Origin: VRUE01 sp963819755
GTDB taxonomy: Bacteria > Actinomycetota > Thermoleophilia > Solirubrobacterales > 70-9
Direction: 5' to 3'
NCBI GenBank assembly: GCA_963819755.1
Contig: CAWFXB010000001.1
Span: forward strand, 310,001-374,000
DNA length: 64,000 nt
The notes under the pieces are model-generated. The model saw only the letters and a program-made list of their open reading frames with translations, searched no databases and had not been told where the DNA came from. This document shows, piece after piece, positions 1-7,388 of the stretch (positions are counted from its first letter, which is position 1; each line of letters opens with the position of its first letter). The position numbers and the translations under genes are program-made.

Positions 1-1
1 G

Positions 2-220
2 GAGGAGACGCCGATCGGCCTGGTGCCGACGGTGGACGGCCTCGACACCGAGGGACTGGAGATCTCGACGGACGAGGTGGCCGAGCTGCTGGCTGCCGAC
101 CCAGCCGGCGCGAGGGCCGAGCTGCCGGCGATCGAGGAGCACTACGCCCGCTTCGGCGACCAGCTGCCGCAGCAGCTCCGCGACCAGCTTGCCGATCTCG
201 AACAGCGACTGAGCTCCTAG
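2..220 (+). CDS. pckG: Phosphoenolpyruvate carboxykinase (GTP), C-terminal fragment
   Basis: The reading frame is open from the window edge and holds only the last 72 residues; the gene starts outside. The fragment begins EETPIGLVPTVDGLDTEGLE and ends in an acidic helical tail (ELPAIEEHYARFGDQLPQQL). This matches the known C-terminus of GTP-dependent PEP carboxykinases of actinobacteria. The family converts oxaloacetate and GTP to PEP, GDP and CO2 in the cytoplasm and starts gluconeogenesis. That role fits a genome with an acetyl-CoA assimilation route that yields malate/oxaloacetate. The active site is not in the window, so the call rests on tail similarity alone. Confidence 0.82.
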   Translation, partial: EETPIGLVPTVDGLDTEGLEISTDEVAELLAADPAGARAELPAIEEHYARFGDQLPQQLRDQLADLEQRLSS

Positions 221-230
221 GCGCACTCGG

Positions 231-1109
231 GTGGGCCGGCTCGGCGATCTCAAGGTTCAGGTCGCCGGCCGGTCGATCCGTGCTCTGGGCCGTGCTGCGG
301 GCGGCCACTACGTCAATCTCGACTACCCGCCCACGGTCGAGAACGTCCCCCGCTATGGGCACGGGCGTCCTCCGAACCCTGGGCTGGAGGAGCTGATTCG
401 CTCTCAGGCCTCGGGCTACGGCCGGATCCTGGAGACGATCGACGGCTACTCCGAGGAGCTGGCCCGGATCGAAGTCTCGGCGACCGACCCGCGCGAGCCC
501 TCCTGGGTCAACGGGATGATCTCCGGCCTCGACGGGGCCACCTTCTACGCCTTGATGCGGGACCGCAGGCCAGCCCGCTACCTGGAGATCGGCTCGGGAA
601 ACTCGACCAAGTTCGTCGCCCGGGGATGTCGCGAGGGCAACCTCGGCACCAAGATCACCTCGATCGACCCGCATCCGCGCGCAGAGGTCGACGAGCTCTG
701 CGACGAGGTGATCCGCAAGCCGTTGGAGGCGGCCGACCTCTCGGTCTTCGCCGGCCTCGAAGCGGGGGACGTCGTCTTCTTCGACGGCTCCCACCGGGTC
801 TTCATGAACAGCGACGTGTCGGTCTTCTTCCTCGAGGTCCTACCCGCGATCCCGGCTGGCGTTCTGGTCGGCATCCACGACGTCTACCTGCCCGACGACT
901 ACCCGGCGGACATCGCCGAGCGCTACTACTCCGAGCAGTACATGCTCGCCGCCTACCTTTTGGGCGGCGCCGGCGTCGAGATAGTGCTGCCGGCCTGGTG
1001 GGCCAGCAACGACTCAACGCTGGGCGGAATGCTCGACGGCCTCTGGTCCCGCCCCGGGCTGGGCGAGGTCGACCGCCACGGCGTCTCCTTCTGGTTCTTG
1101 ACGCGCTGA
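231..1109 (+). CDS. Class I SAM-dependent methyltransferase-like protein
   Basis: A 292-residue protein with a GTG start 10 bases after the preceding stop. Motif I of Rossmann methyltransferases is visible near residue 119 (YLEIGSGNSTKF), followed by an acidic residue ending the second strand (TSIDPHPRAE) and a motif-IV-like strand with VVFFDGSH near residue 183. The layout resembles the Methyltransf_24 family, whose members often modify sugars or small molecules. The N-terminal 90 residues precede the Rossmann core and have no recognised domain. The substrate cannot be told from sequence. It may share a transcript with the upstream carboxykinase. Confidence 0.7.
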   Translation: MGRLGDLKVQVAGRSIRALGRAAGGHYVNLDYPPTVENVPRYGHGRPPNPGLEELIRSQASGYGRILETIDGYSEELARIEVSATDPREPSWVNGMISGLDGATFYALMRDRRPARYLEIGSGNSTKFVARGCREGNLGTKITSIDPHPRAEVDELCDEVIRKPLEAADLSVFAGLEAGDVVFFDGSHRVFMNSDVSVFFLEVLPAIPAGVLVGIHDVYLPDDYPADIAERYYSEQYMLAAYLLGGAGVEIVLPAWWASNDSTLGGMLDGLWSRPGLGEVDRHGVSFWFLTR

Positions 1110-1256
1110 CCGACCCGCAATCTCGGCTTCAGGCCATATAGAAGGAATTACTTGAATAATTGTATGTGTGCAGCTAATGATGCCTCGTCCCTAAAACCGG
1201 GAGGCGCGTCGGGTTCAACTGACCAGACGCGGAAATCGACTCGAAAGGACGAGAAG

Positions 1257-3161
1257 ATGATTCGCAATCTCAAGAGCCTAGGGCTGGCGATCATGGCTGT
1301 GATTGGGATGAGTGCTGTGGTCGCATCGGCAGCCTCGGCGGACCCGCCGACCCTCATCTCAGACGGCCCCGTGAAGCTGGCAGGCACAGACCTGGCCAAG
1401 AGCGTCCTCACATACAACGAAAGCCAGAAGATCGAATGCCACGGCAAATACTCGCTGGGCAAAGAAAACGAAACACCGAGCGGATTTATCGCCAACCCGA
1501 CGACGACGGCCACAGCAGCGCCCACCTACAGCAGCTGCGAAGGCAAACTCGGCGTAACCAATGTGTCCTACACAGCCACAATGAACGGCTGCGACTACGT
1601 CCTGCACCTCGGCAGCACAATCGAAATGGGGAAGTGGGGAGTCACGACCGACATCGTCTGCCCTGAAGGCAAAGAAGTCGAAGTCCACGGCTACAGCAGC
1701 GCGGAACACACCACCTCGATCTGCACATTCAAGCTCCCGGCGCAGACCGGCAAGGCGGGAGCCTTCGTCAAGAACCTGGAAGGCGGGAAGGTCACACTCG
1801 GTGGGACCGTCGAAGGCCTCAAAGCCTCGCGGACCGGCGTCCTCTGCGGAGGGGGCAACTCGACCGAAAGCGGCAAGCTGGATCTCGACGCCGAAATCAG
1901 CGGCACGAACGAAAAAGAAGGGTCGACAGGGATCGAAATCGTCGATGAATCGACTGGCCTCATCTCAGACGGCCCCGTGAAGCTGGCAGGCACAGACCTG
2001 GCCAAGAGCGTCCTCACATACAACGAAAGCCAGAAGATCGAATGCCACGGCAAATACTCGCTGGGCAAAGAAAACGAAACACCGAGCGGATTTATCGCCA
2101 ACCCGACGACGACGGCCACAGCAGCGCCCACCTACAGCAGCTGCGAAGGCAAACTCGGCGTAACCAATGTGTCCTACACAGCCACAATGAACGGCTGCGA
2201 CTACGTCCTGCACCTCGGCAGCACAATCGAAATGGGGAAGTGGGGAGTCACGACCGACATCGTCTGCCCTGAAGGCAAAGAAGTCGAAGTCCACGGCTAC
2301 AGCAGCGCGGAACACACCACCTCGATCTGCACATTCAAGCTCCCGGCGCAGACCGGCAAGGCGGGAGCCTTCGTCAAGAACCTGGAAGGCGGGAAGGTCA
2401 CACTCGGTGGGACCGTCGAAGGCCTCAAAGCCTCGCGGACCGGCGTCCTCTGCGGAGGGGGCAACTCGACCGAAAGCGGCAAGCTGGATCTCGACGCCGA
2501 AATCAGCGGCACGAACGAAAAAGAAGGGTCGACAGGGATCGAAATCGTCGATGAATCGACTGGCCTCATCTCAGACGGCCCCGTGAAGCTGGCAGGCACA
2601 GACCTGGCCAAGAGCGTCCTCACATACAACGAAAGCCAGAAGATCGAATGCCACGGCAAATACTCGCTGGGCAAAGAAAACGAAACACCGAGCGGATTTA
2701 TCGCCAACCCGACGACGACGGCCACAGCAGCGCCCACCTACAGCAGCTGCGAAGGCAAACTCGGCGTAACCAATGTGTCCTACACAGCCACAATGAACGG
2801 CTGCGACTACGTCCTGCACCTCGGCAGCACAATCGAAATGGGGAAGTGGGGAGTCACGACCGACATCGTCTGCCCTGAAGGCAAAGAAGTCGAAGTCCAC
2901 GGCTACAGCAGCGCGGAACACACCACCTCGATCTGCACATTCAAGCTCCCGGCGCAGACCGGCAAGGCGGGAGCCTTCGTCAAGAACCTGGAAGGCGGGA
3001 AGGTCACACTCGGTGGGACCGTCGAAGGCCTCAAAGCCTCGCGGACCGGCGTCCTCTGCGGAGGGGGCAACTCGACCGAAAGCGGCAAGCTGGATCTCGA
3101 CGCCGAAATCAGCGGCACGAACGAAAAAGAAGGGTCGACAGGGATCGAAATCGTCGACTAG
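1257..3161 (+). CDS. Secreted protein of three identical 202-residue repeats
   Basis: The ATG at 1257 is chosen because AAAGGACGAG lies just upstream and a good signal peptide follows (MIRNLKSLGLAIMAVIGMSA, then an ASA-type cleavage site). The mature protein is three tandem copies of one unit, each starting LISDGPVKLAGTDLA. Each has four cysteine-containing motifs (IECHGK, YSSCEGK, MNGCDYV, TDIVCPEGK) and a fifth and sixth near ICTFKLP and GVLCGGGN, so disulfides are likely. No known domain is recognised. The gene favours GAA, AAA and ACA codons more than its neighbours do. Export is well supported; function is unknown. Confidence 0.75.
   Translation: MIRNLKSLGLAIMAVIGMSAVVASAASADPPTLISDGPVKLAGTDLAKSVLTYNESQKIECHGKYSLGKENETPSGFIANPTTTATAAPTYSSCEGKLGVTNVSYTATMNGCDYVLHLGSTIEMGKWGVTTDIVCPEGKEVEVHGYSSAEHTTSICTFKLPAQTGKAGAFVKNLEGGKVTLGGTVEGLKASRTGVLCGGGNSTESGKLDLDAEISGTNEKEGSTGIEIVDESTGLISDGPVKLAGTDLAKSVLTYNESQKIECHGKYSLGKENETPSGFIANPTTTATAAPTYSSCEGKLGVTNVSYTATMNGCDYVLHLGSTIEMGKWGVTTDIVCPEGKEVEVHGYSSAEHTTSICTFKLPAQTGKAGAFVKNLEGGKVTLGGTVEGLKASRTGVLCGGGNSTESGKLDLDAEISGTNEKEGSTGIEIVDESTGLISDGPVKLAGTDLAKSVLTYNESQKIECHGKYSLGKENETPSGFIANPTTTATAAPTYSSCEGKLGVTNVSYTATMNGCDYVLHLGSTIEMGKWGVTTDIVCPEGKEVEVHGYSSAEHTTSICTFKLPAQTGKAGAFVKNLEGGKVTLGGTVEGLKASRTGVLCGGGNSTESGKLDLDAEISGTNEKEGSTGIEIVD
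1352..3157 (+). repeat. Three exact tandem copies of a 606-bp coding repeat
   Basis: Copies run 1352-1957, 1958-2563 and 2564-3157; the third ends 12 bases short of full length at the stop codon. Every shared position I compared is identical at a 606-base offset, including third codon positions, and all reading frames repeat identically. The period is a multiple of three, so the frame is preserved. Identity at silent sites points to very recent amplification or active homogenisation. An assembly artefact cannot be excluded from sequence alone. Confidence 0.97.
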
Positions 3162-3166
3162 GGCTT

Positions 3167-3200
3167 TATCTCCGGGCACCCGATCGGGTGCCCGGAGATA
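3167..3200. terminator. 34-nt perfect palindrome between convergent genes
   Basis: The two 17-base halves (left half TATCTCCGGGCACCCGA) are exact reverse complements with no spacer. The palindrome starts 5 bases after the stop of the repeat protein and ends 6 bases before the stop of the lyase gene on the other strand. The position fits a bidirectional terminator. There is no clear U-tract on either side, so intrinsic termination is an inference. Confidence 0.6.
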
Positions 3201-3206
3201 GGAGCG

Positions 3207-4259
3207 CTACATCCCGTAGGACTCGGCCAGCTCCGGGTCCTTCGCGGCCAGCATTTCGGCGAGCTCGACCATCACCTTGCACTGCTTCCAGGTGGCGTCG
3301 TCCTGCATCTTGCCGTCGATCATGTGGACGCCGCGGCCGTCGGGGATCGCCTCGAGCACTTTCTTGGCGAACCTGACCTCCTCCGGAGGCGGGCTGAAGA
3401 CCTTCTTGGCGATGTCGATCTGGACCGGGTGCAGCGACCAGGCGCCGACGCAGCCCATCAGGAAGGCGGCGCGGAACTGGGTCTCGCATCCGGCCGTGTC
3501 CTTGATGTCGCCGAAGGGCCCGTAGAAGGGCAGGATCCCGGTCGAGGCGCAGGCGTCGACCATGCGTGCGATCGAGTAGTGCCAGAGGTCCTGCTGGGCG
3601 CTGACGCGGTCGGCCTCGGGGTTCTCCGGGTCGTCGGGGTCCTCCATCACGCGGTAGCCGGGGTGGCCGCCGCCGACGCGGGTCGTCTTCATCCGGCGTG
3701 AGGCGGCGAGGTCGGCGGGGCCGAAGCTCATCCCCTGCATGCGCGGGCTGGCCGCCGCGATCTCCTCCAAGTTGACGACGCCCTGGGCGGTCTCGAGGAT
3801 CGCGTGGATCAGGATCGGGCGGTCGAGGCCGGCCTTCGCCTCGAGCTGGGCGAGCAGGCGGTCGACGTAGTGGATGTCCCAGGCGCCCTCGACCTTGGGC
3901 ACCATCACGACCTCGAGCTGGTCGCCGATCTCGGTGACCAGCGTGGTCAGGTCGTCGAGCACCCAGGGGCTCTCCAGCGAGTTGACCCGGGTCCAGAGCG
4001 CGGTCTGGCCGAAGTCGGACTCTTTCGCCGCCTTGATCAGGCCGGCGCGCGCCGCCTCCTTGCGGTCGACCGGGATCGCGTCCTCGAGGTTGCCGAGCAG
4101 GATGTCGGTCTTCGCGGCGATGCCGGCGGCCTTTTCGACCATCTTTTCGTTCGAGAAGTCGAGGAAGTGGATCATCCGCGACGGCTTGACGGGGATCTCG
4201 GGCAGCGGCTCGGGGGCGCCGATCGCCAGCGGCTGGAAGAAGTCTCTGGGGTTTCGCAA
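3207..4259 (-). CDS. mcl: L-malyl-CoA / beta-methylmalyl-CoA lyase
   Basis: A 350-residue HpcH/HpaI-CitE family protein. It has the acidic metal-site motif GNLEDAIPVDRKEAARAG, the PKVEGAWDIHYVDRL strand, and the ILETAQGVVNLEEIA and SFGPADLAASRRMKTTRVGG motifs that bind Mg and CoA thioester. Its N-terminus (FFQPLAIGAPEPLPEIPV) and C-terminus (MIDGKMQDDATWKQ) closely follow the Chloroflexus malyl-CoA lyase type as I recall it, more than the shorter CitE-like lyases. The family cleaves beta-methylmalyl-CoA to glyoxylate and propionyl-CoA, and malyl-CoA to glyoxylate and acetyl-CoA. In this window it supplies the lyase step of the ethylmalonyl-CoA pathway. The gene stands alone and ends against a palindromic terminator. 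Confidence 0.88.
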   Translation of the reverse strand: MRNPRDFFQPLAIGAPEPLPEIPVKPSRMIHFLDFSNEKMVEKAAGIAAKTDILLGNLEDAIPVDRKEAARAGLIKAAKESDFGQTALWTRVNSLESPWVLDDLTTLVTEIGDQLEVVMVPKVEGAWDIHYVDRLLAQLEAKAGLDRPILIHAILETAQGVVNLEEIAAASPRMQGMSFGPADLAASRRMKTTRVGGGHPGYRVMEDPDDPENPEADRVSAQQDLWHYSIARMVDACASTGILPFYGPFGDIKDTAGCETQFRAAFLMGCVGAWSLHPVQIDIAKKVFSPPPEEVRFAKKVLEAIPDGRGVHMIDGKMQDDATWKQCKVMVELAEMLAAKDPELAESYGM

Positions 4260-4305
4260 GCTGCTCCTCGGGGGTTGGGGACGGTCGGCTGGAATCTAAT
4301 CAGGC

Positions 4306-4354
4306 GGCGCGGTAGAGGTTTGGCGCGCTATGCGAACCGAACCTCTACCGCGCC
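4306..4354. promoter_or_regulatory. 15-bp perfect inverted repeat in the divergent mcl promoter region
   Basis: The arms are 4306-4320 (GGCGCGGTAGAGGTT) and 4340-4354 (its exact reverse complement), separated by 19 bases. The element lies 47 bases upstream of the mcl start and 46 bases upstream of the small plus-strand gene. It could be an operator for a dimeric regulator of mcl or a 5' UTR hairpin. Neither is shown. Confidence 0.5.
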
Positions 4355-4400
4355 TTCAGGGTGGCGCAGGGATTCGGCCCTCGCCGCCGTACATGGTGGG

Positions 4401-4727
4401 ATGAGCGATGGCGCCGAGAGCTGGACGCTGCCGGAGCGAGCCCGCCCGCCGTTGCTGGGCGAGCTGGTCGAGCGGATCGACGAGGCGCTGGCCACCGCCC
4501 GTGCCTCCGAGGCGGCGGTTATGACCGTCGGCGCCGCTGCCCTGGACGCCGCCGAGCAGGCGAAGCGGGCAGCCGAGCTGGCCGAACGGGCAAGCAGGGC
4601 GATGAGCGGCAACGGTCAGGCGTCGAGCCCATTTCCCGAAGACGGCGACATGGGTGACTTCACCGCCCGGGCCGACCGGGTTGCCGAGCGCCTGCAGAGG
4701 CTGCAGCGCCTGCCGCTTTCAGCCTGA
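4401..4727 (+). CDS. Small alanine-rich helical protein, function unknown
   Basis: A 108-residue protein. The ATG at 4401 is chosen because it lies after the divergent promoter region; the frame is open further upstream but there runs antisense through mcl. The body is an Ala/Glu-rich helix with heptad-like spacing (ELVERIDEALATARASEA, then AAEQAKRAAELAERASRAM), so a coiled coil is likely. There is no signal peptide and no known domain. It is transcribed away from mcl and toward the convergent CAP-domain gene. Confidence 0.5.
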   Translation: MSDGAESWTLPERARPPLLGELVERIDEALATARASEAAVMTVGAAALDAAEQAKRAAELAERASRAMSGNGQASSPFPEDGDMGDFTARADRVAERLQRLQRLPLSA

Positions 4728-4744
4728 GCGCGAGCTAGAGGCCC

Positions 4745-5389
4745 CTAGGACTGAGTGGCCGGTGCGTCGCAGTGCGAGCCGAAGTGCTGGGCCCAGACCC
4801 GCGTTCCGGGGTTGCCTTCGAGCGTGCCGACCTGCAGGCTGAGGCCGGTTTCGTCGAAATCGCCGAGGACGTTGGCGCGGTGGTCGGGCGAGTGCATCCA
4901 GGCGGTGAAGATCGATCGCACCGAGCCGTATTCGCCGGTGCCCCAGGCGAGGTTCTCGCCGACCCGCCAGCAGGGAGTCGACATGTAGCCCGTTTCCTTC
5001 ATCCAGAAGGTGAATTCGCGCCCGCAGGCATAGTGGCTGAAGCTGTCGCAGTTGAGGATGTCGAGCGACTTGTCGTGCGCCGATTGCGCCAGGGCGTCGG
5101 CGTTGGCGAGTTCGCCCAGGCCCGCCTGGTGGCGAGCGAAGTTGACCATGCAATCCATCGCCTGCTCCTGAACGACGGCCGGGGCGCCGAGGTCTTCCTG
5201 GTCGGAACAGACCGAAGCGGGCGCGATCAATTCGCCACCATCGCTCGTCGCGGTCGCTCGCTTGGCGGTCGGCGCTGGCGCGACTGCCGCGACCCGGTGG
5301 CCTTGGATGCCGACCGCCGCGGCATTGGAGGTGGCCGCCACGCAGGACAGCGCAAGAACGGTGACTATGAGCGAGAGGCCGCGTGCCAT
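4745..5389 (-). CDS. Secreted CAP-domain (SCP/PR-1-like) protein
   Basis: About 214 residues with an N-terminal signal peptide (GLSLIVTVLALSCVAATSNA). The CAP fold motifs are visible: CMVNFARHQAGLGELA in the first helix, SFSHYACGREF with a conserved His, VGENLAWGTGEYGSV, and WMHSPDHRANVLGDFDETGL. Bacterial CAP proteins are secreted, may bind metal or lipid, and rarely have known substrates. The ATG at 5389 is preferred over GTG at 5392; an AAGGGGAG ribosome site lies just upstream. Several cysteines suggest disulfides outside the cell. Confidence 0.85.
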   Translation of the reverse strand: MARGLSLIVTVLALSCVAATSNAAAVGIQGHRVAAVAPAPTAKRATATSDGGELIAPASVCSDQEDLGAPAVVQEQAMDCMVNFARHQAGLGELANADALAQSAHDKSLDILNCDSFSHYACGREFTFWMKETGYMSTPCWRVGENLAWGTGEYGSVRSIFTAWMHSPDHRANVLGDFDETGLSLQVGTLEGNPGTRVWAQHFGSHCDAPATQS

Positions 5390-5567
5390 CACTCCCCTTG
5401 TCGCCGCGGGCGACGCCCGCAGTCGTCCAGCCGCCCCCGGCTGGACAGATATATGAGAGATCGAAGCTAGTCCCGGGAATTTGGCCGGTCAAGGCCGTGC
5501 CGGGCGTCCGGGCGGCCTGCGCCGATATCCTTCCGCTCCTTCCGTAAAACGATCCGAGCTAGGAGCC

Positions 5568-6782
5568 ATGGCCGTGGACACCGCCGCCTATACCGAGCAG
5601 ACCGACGTCCAGCGCGACATCACCGAGATGGTGCGCCAGTTCGCCGACGAGCAGATCATCCCCAACGCCGAGAAGTACGACCACGAGGACTCCTTCCCGG
5701 AGCCGATCGTCGAGCAGATGAAGGAGCTCGGCCTGTTCGGGGTGACGATTCCCGAGGAGTACGGCGGCATGGGACTCGACCTGACGACCTACGCGATGAT
5801 CGTCGAAGAGCTCTCGCGCGGCTGGATCTCGATCTCCGGCGTCGTCAACACCCACTTCATCGGCTCCTACCTCTTGATGAAGTTCGGCACCGACGAGCAG
5901 AAGGACTACTTCCTGCCGAAGATGGCGACCGGGGAGATCCGCGCCGCCTTCTCGCTCTCGGAGCCCGAGGTCGGTTCCGACGTGCAGGGGATCAAGTCGA
6001 CGGCGAAGAAGGGCGAGGACGGCAACTGGGAGCTGAACGGCCAGAAGATGTGGGTGACCAACGGGCTCGGCTCCAGCGTCGTCTTCGTGCTGATGAAGAC
6101 CGACCCCAAGGCCGACCCCCCATATAAGGGGATGACCTGCTTCATCACCGAGAAGGAGCCCTGGGTGGAAATCAACGAGGGCGACTACGAGGGCCTCAAC
6201 GTCCCGCCCAAGATCAAGAAGATGGGCTACAAGGGGGTCGAGTCGACCGAGCTCGTCTACGACGGCTACCGCTGTCCGCCCGAGCGCGTGCTCGGCGGCG
6301 AGGAGGCTGGGGTGGGCCAGGGCTTCGTCCAGATGATGGACGCGCTCGAGGTCGGCCGCGTCAACGTCGCCGCCCGCGGCGTCGGCATCGCCCAGCGGGC
6401 GCTCGAGCTGGCCCTCCGCTACAGCCAGGAGCGCAAGACCTTCGGCAAGCCGATCGCCCAGCACCAGGCGATTCAGTTCAAGCTCGCCGACATGGCGACC
6501 AAGATCGAGGCCGCGCGCCTCGTCACCCGCAAAGCCGCCCGGCTCAAGGACGCCGGCGAGCGCTCCGACCTGGAGGCGGGGATGGCGAAGCTGCTCGCCT
6601 CCGAGACCGGCAAGGAGTGCGTCGAGGAGTGCTTTCGCATCCACGGCGGCTACGGCTACTCGAAGGAGTACGAGATCGAGCGGCTCTACCGTGATGCGCC
6701 GCTGCTGCTGATCGGCGAGGGGACCTCGGAGATACAGCGCATGGTGATCGGCAAGAAGCTCTTGCAGAGGCACAAGATCTAG
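5568..6782 (+). CDS. mcd: Acyl-CoA dehydrogenase, probable methylsuccinyl-CoA dehydrogenase
   Basis: A 404-residue flavoprotein; the ATG at 5568 follows a clean AGGAG site. The family regions are FGVTIPEEYGGMGLD, AAFSLSEPEVGSDVQGI (FAD/substrate loop), KMWVTNG, QERKTFGKPIAQHQAIQFKL and the C-terminal GGYGYSKEYEIERLYRD. Glu384 in GEGTSEIQ is the likely catalytic base. SRGWISISGVVNTHFIGSYL and KMGYKGVESTELV resemble methylsuccinyl-CoA dehydrogenases, which oxidise methylsuccinyl-CoA to mesaconyl-CoA. Other ethylmalonyl-CoA pathway genes in the window support this, but a branched-chain acyl-CoA dehydrogenase remains possible. A small SCP2-like gene follows after 15 bases. Confidence 0.8.
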   Translation: MAVDTAAYTEQTDVQRDITEMVRQFADEQIIPNAEKYDHEDSFPEPIVEQMKELGLFGVTIPEEYGGMGLDLTTYAMIVEELSRGWISISGVVNTHFIGSYLLMKFGTDEQKDYFLPKMATGEIRAAFSLSEPEVGSDVQGIKSTAKKGEDGNWELNGQKMWVTNGLGSSVVFVLMKTDPKADPPYKGMTCFITEKEPWVEINEGDYEGLNVPPKIKKMGYKGVESTELVYDGYRCPPERVLGGEEAGVGQGFVQMMDALEVGRVNVAARGVGIAQRALELALRYSQERKTFGKPIAQHQAIQFKLADMATKIEAARLVTRKAARLKDAGERSDLEAGMAKLLASETGKECVEECFRIHGGYGYSKEYEIERLYRDAPLLLIGEGTSEIQRMVIGKKLLQRHKI

Positions 6783-6797
6783 ATGAGCTTCTAGCCA

Positions 6798-7160
6798 ATG
6801 GCATCGACTTCCGACTTGATCCAGACCGCGATCGAGCGCTTCCAGGCGGAAGTACCGGCGCTGCAGAAGCTGAAACTGGTCTTTGGGTTGGAGCTGAAAG
6901 GCAGGGGTGACATCCAGCTCTACCGGGTGGAGTTGCCGGGACCGAAGATCAAGAAGGACCTGTCCCAAGACGAGCGTGTCCTTGTTCAGATCGACCGGGC
7001 GCAGTTCAACGAGCTGGCCGAAAAGGGAACGCTGAAGAGCTACCGCAAAGCGGTCGAGACAGGCCACATCAAGGCGACCGGAGACTCGAACGTGAAGAAG
7101 CTGGTCGCTCAGGTCGTCGAACGCCAAGAGCAGCGCTCGCGCCTCAAAAAAGCACACTAG
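6798..7160 (+). CDS. Small SCP2-like protein (tentative)
   Basis: A 120-residue soluble protein starting 15 bases after the acyl-CoA dehydrogenase and probably on its transcript. Its C-terminal half (FNELAEKGTLKSYRKAVETG followed by HIKATGDSNVKKLVAQVV) has the spacing of the sterol-carrier-protein-2 fold ending, where a GKIKVTGD-like strand precedes the last helix. SCP2 proteins bind acyl-CoAs or lipids, which would suit the neighbour. No metal or catalytic motif is seen. The domain call is weak. Confidence 0.6.
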   Translation: MASTSDLIQTAIERFQAEVPALQKLKLVFGLELKGRGDIQLYRVELPGPKIKKDLSQDERVLVQIDRAQFNELAEKGTLKSYRKAVETGHIKATGDSNVKKLVAQVVERQEQRSRLKKAH

Positions 7161-7191
7161 CTACGCCGCCAAGTTGAGTTTTGAACGCGTT

Positions 7192-7229
7192 GTTGCAGGC
7201 GGCGTTCATGCCTGCAACCCGTACTTTTT
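7192..7229 (+). terminator. Likely intrinsic terminator of the acyl-CoA dehydrogenase operon
   Basis: A 9-bp perfect stem (GTTGCAGGC at 7192-7200, reverse complement at 7210-7218) with a 9-base loop is followed within 6 bases by a run of five T (7225-7229). It lies 31 bases after the stop of the small SCP2-like gene. Confidence 0.6.
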
Positions 7230-7251
7230 GAGAGGCCTTTAGTCAAAAGTA
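7222..7251. promoter_or_regulatory. AT-rich inverted repeat upstream of the collagen-like gene
   Basis: TACTTTT at 7222-7228 and AAAAGTA at 7245-7251 are exact reverse complements. Adjoining GA and TC extend the pairing if one base is bulged. The element overlaps the T-run of the preceding terminator and lies 138 bases before the collagen-like start, so it could be an operator. This is inferred from position and symmetry only. Confidence 0.3.
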
Positions 7252-7388
7252 CCTAGATTGGCCAGATGTATGACGGCATAGATTGGTCAAACGTCGAGTG
7301 GGTCTGTACTTTGCCGCCAATCGGTGCCCGTGGGAGTGAACGCAGGGGCGCCAAATCGCTTCAACTCACCAGTAAGGAGACCCACTCG

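Noticed and set aside
1152..1180. TTGAAT-17-TAATGA as a promoter for the repeat protein
   Set aside because: The -10 element matches the consensus poorly, so it was not listed as a feature.
1352..3157. CRISPR array or insertion sequence as the cause of the exact repeats
   Set aside because: The unit is 606 bp and coding, with no short repeats, spacers, terminal inverted repeats or transposase.
3804..4400. Long open frame on the plus strand through mcl, running into the small gene at 4401
   Set aside because: It is antisense to a well-supported lyase, and its translation there is low-complexity and family-less. Only the part from ATG 4401 was kept.
5559..7157. A 532-codon minus-strand open frame opposite the acyl-CoA dehydrogenase
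   Set aside because: High GC leaves stop-free antisense frames. The protein is Leu/Asp/Val-rich with no motif, and the plus strand carries a clear enzyme with a ribosome site.
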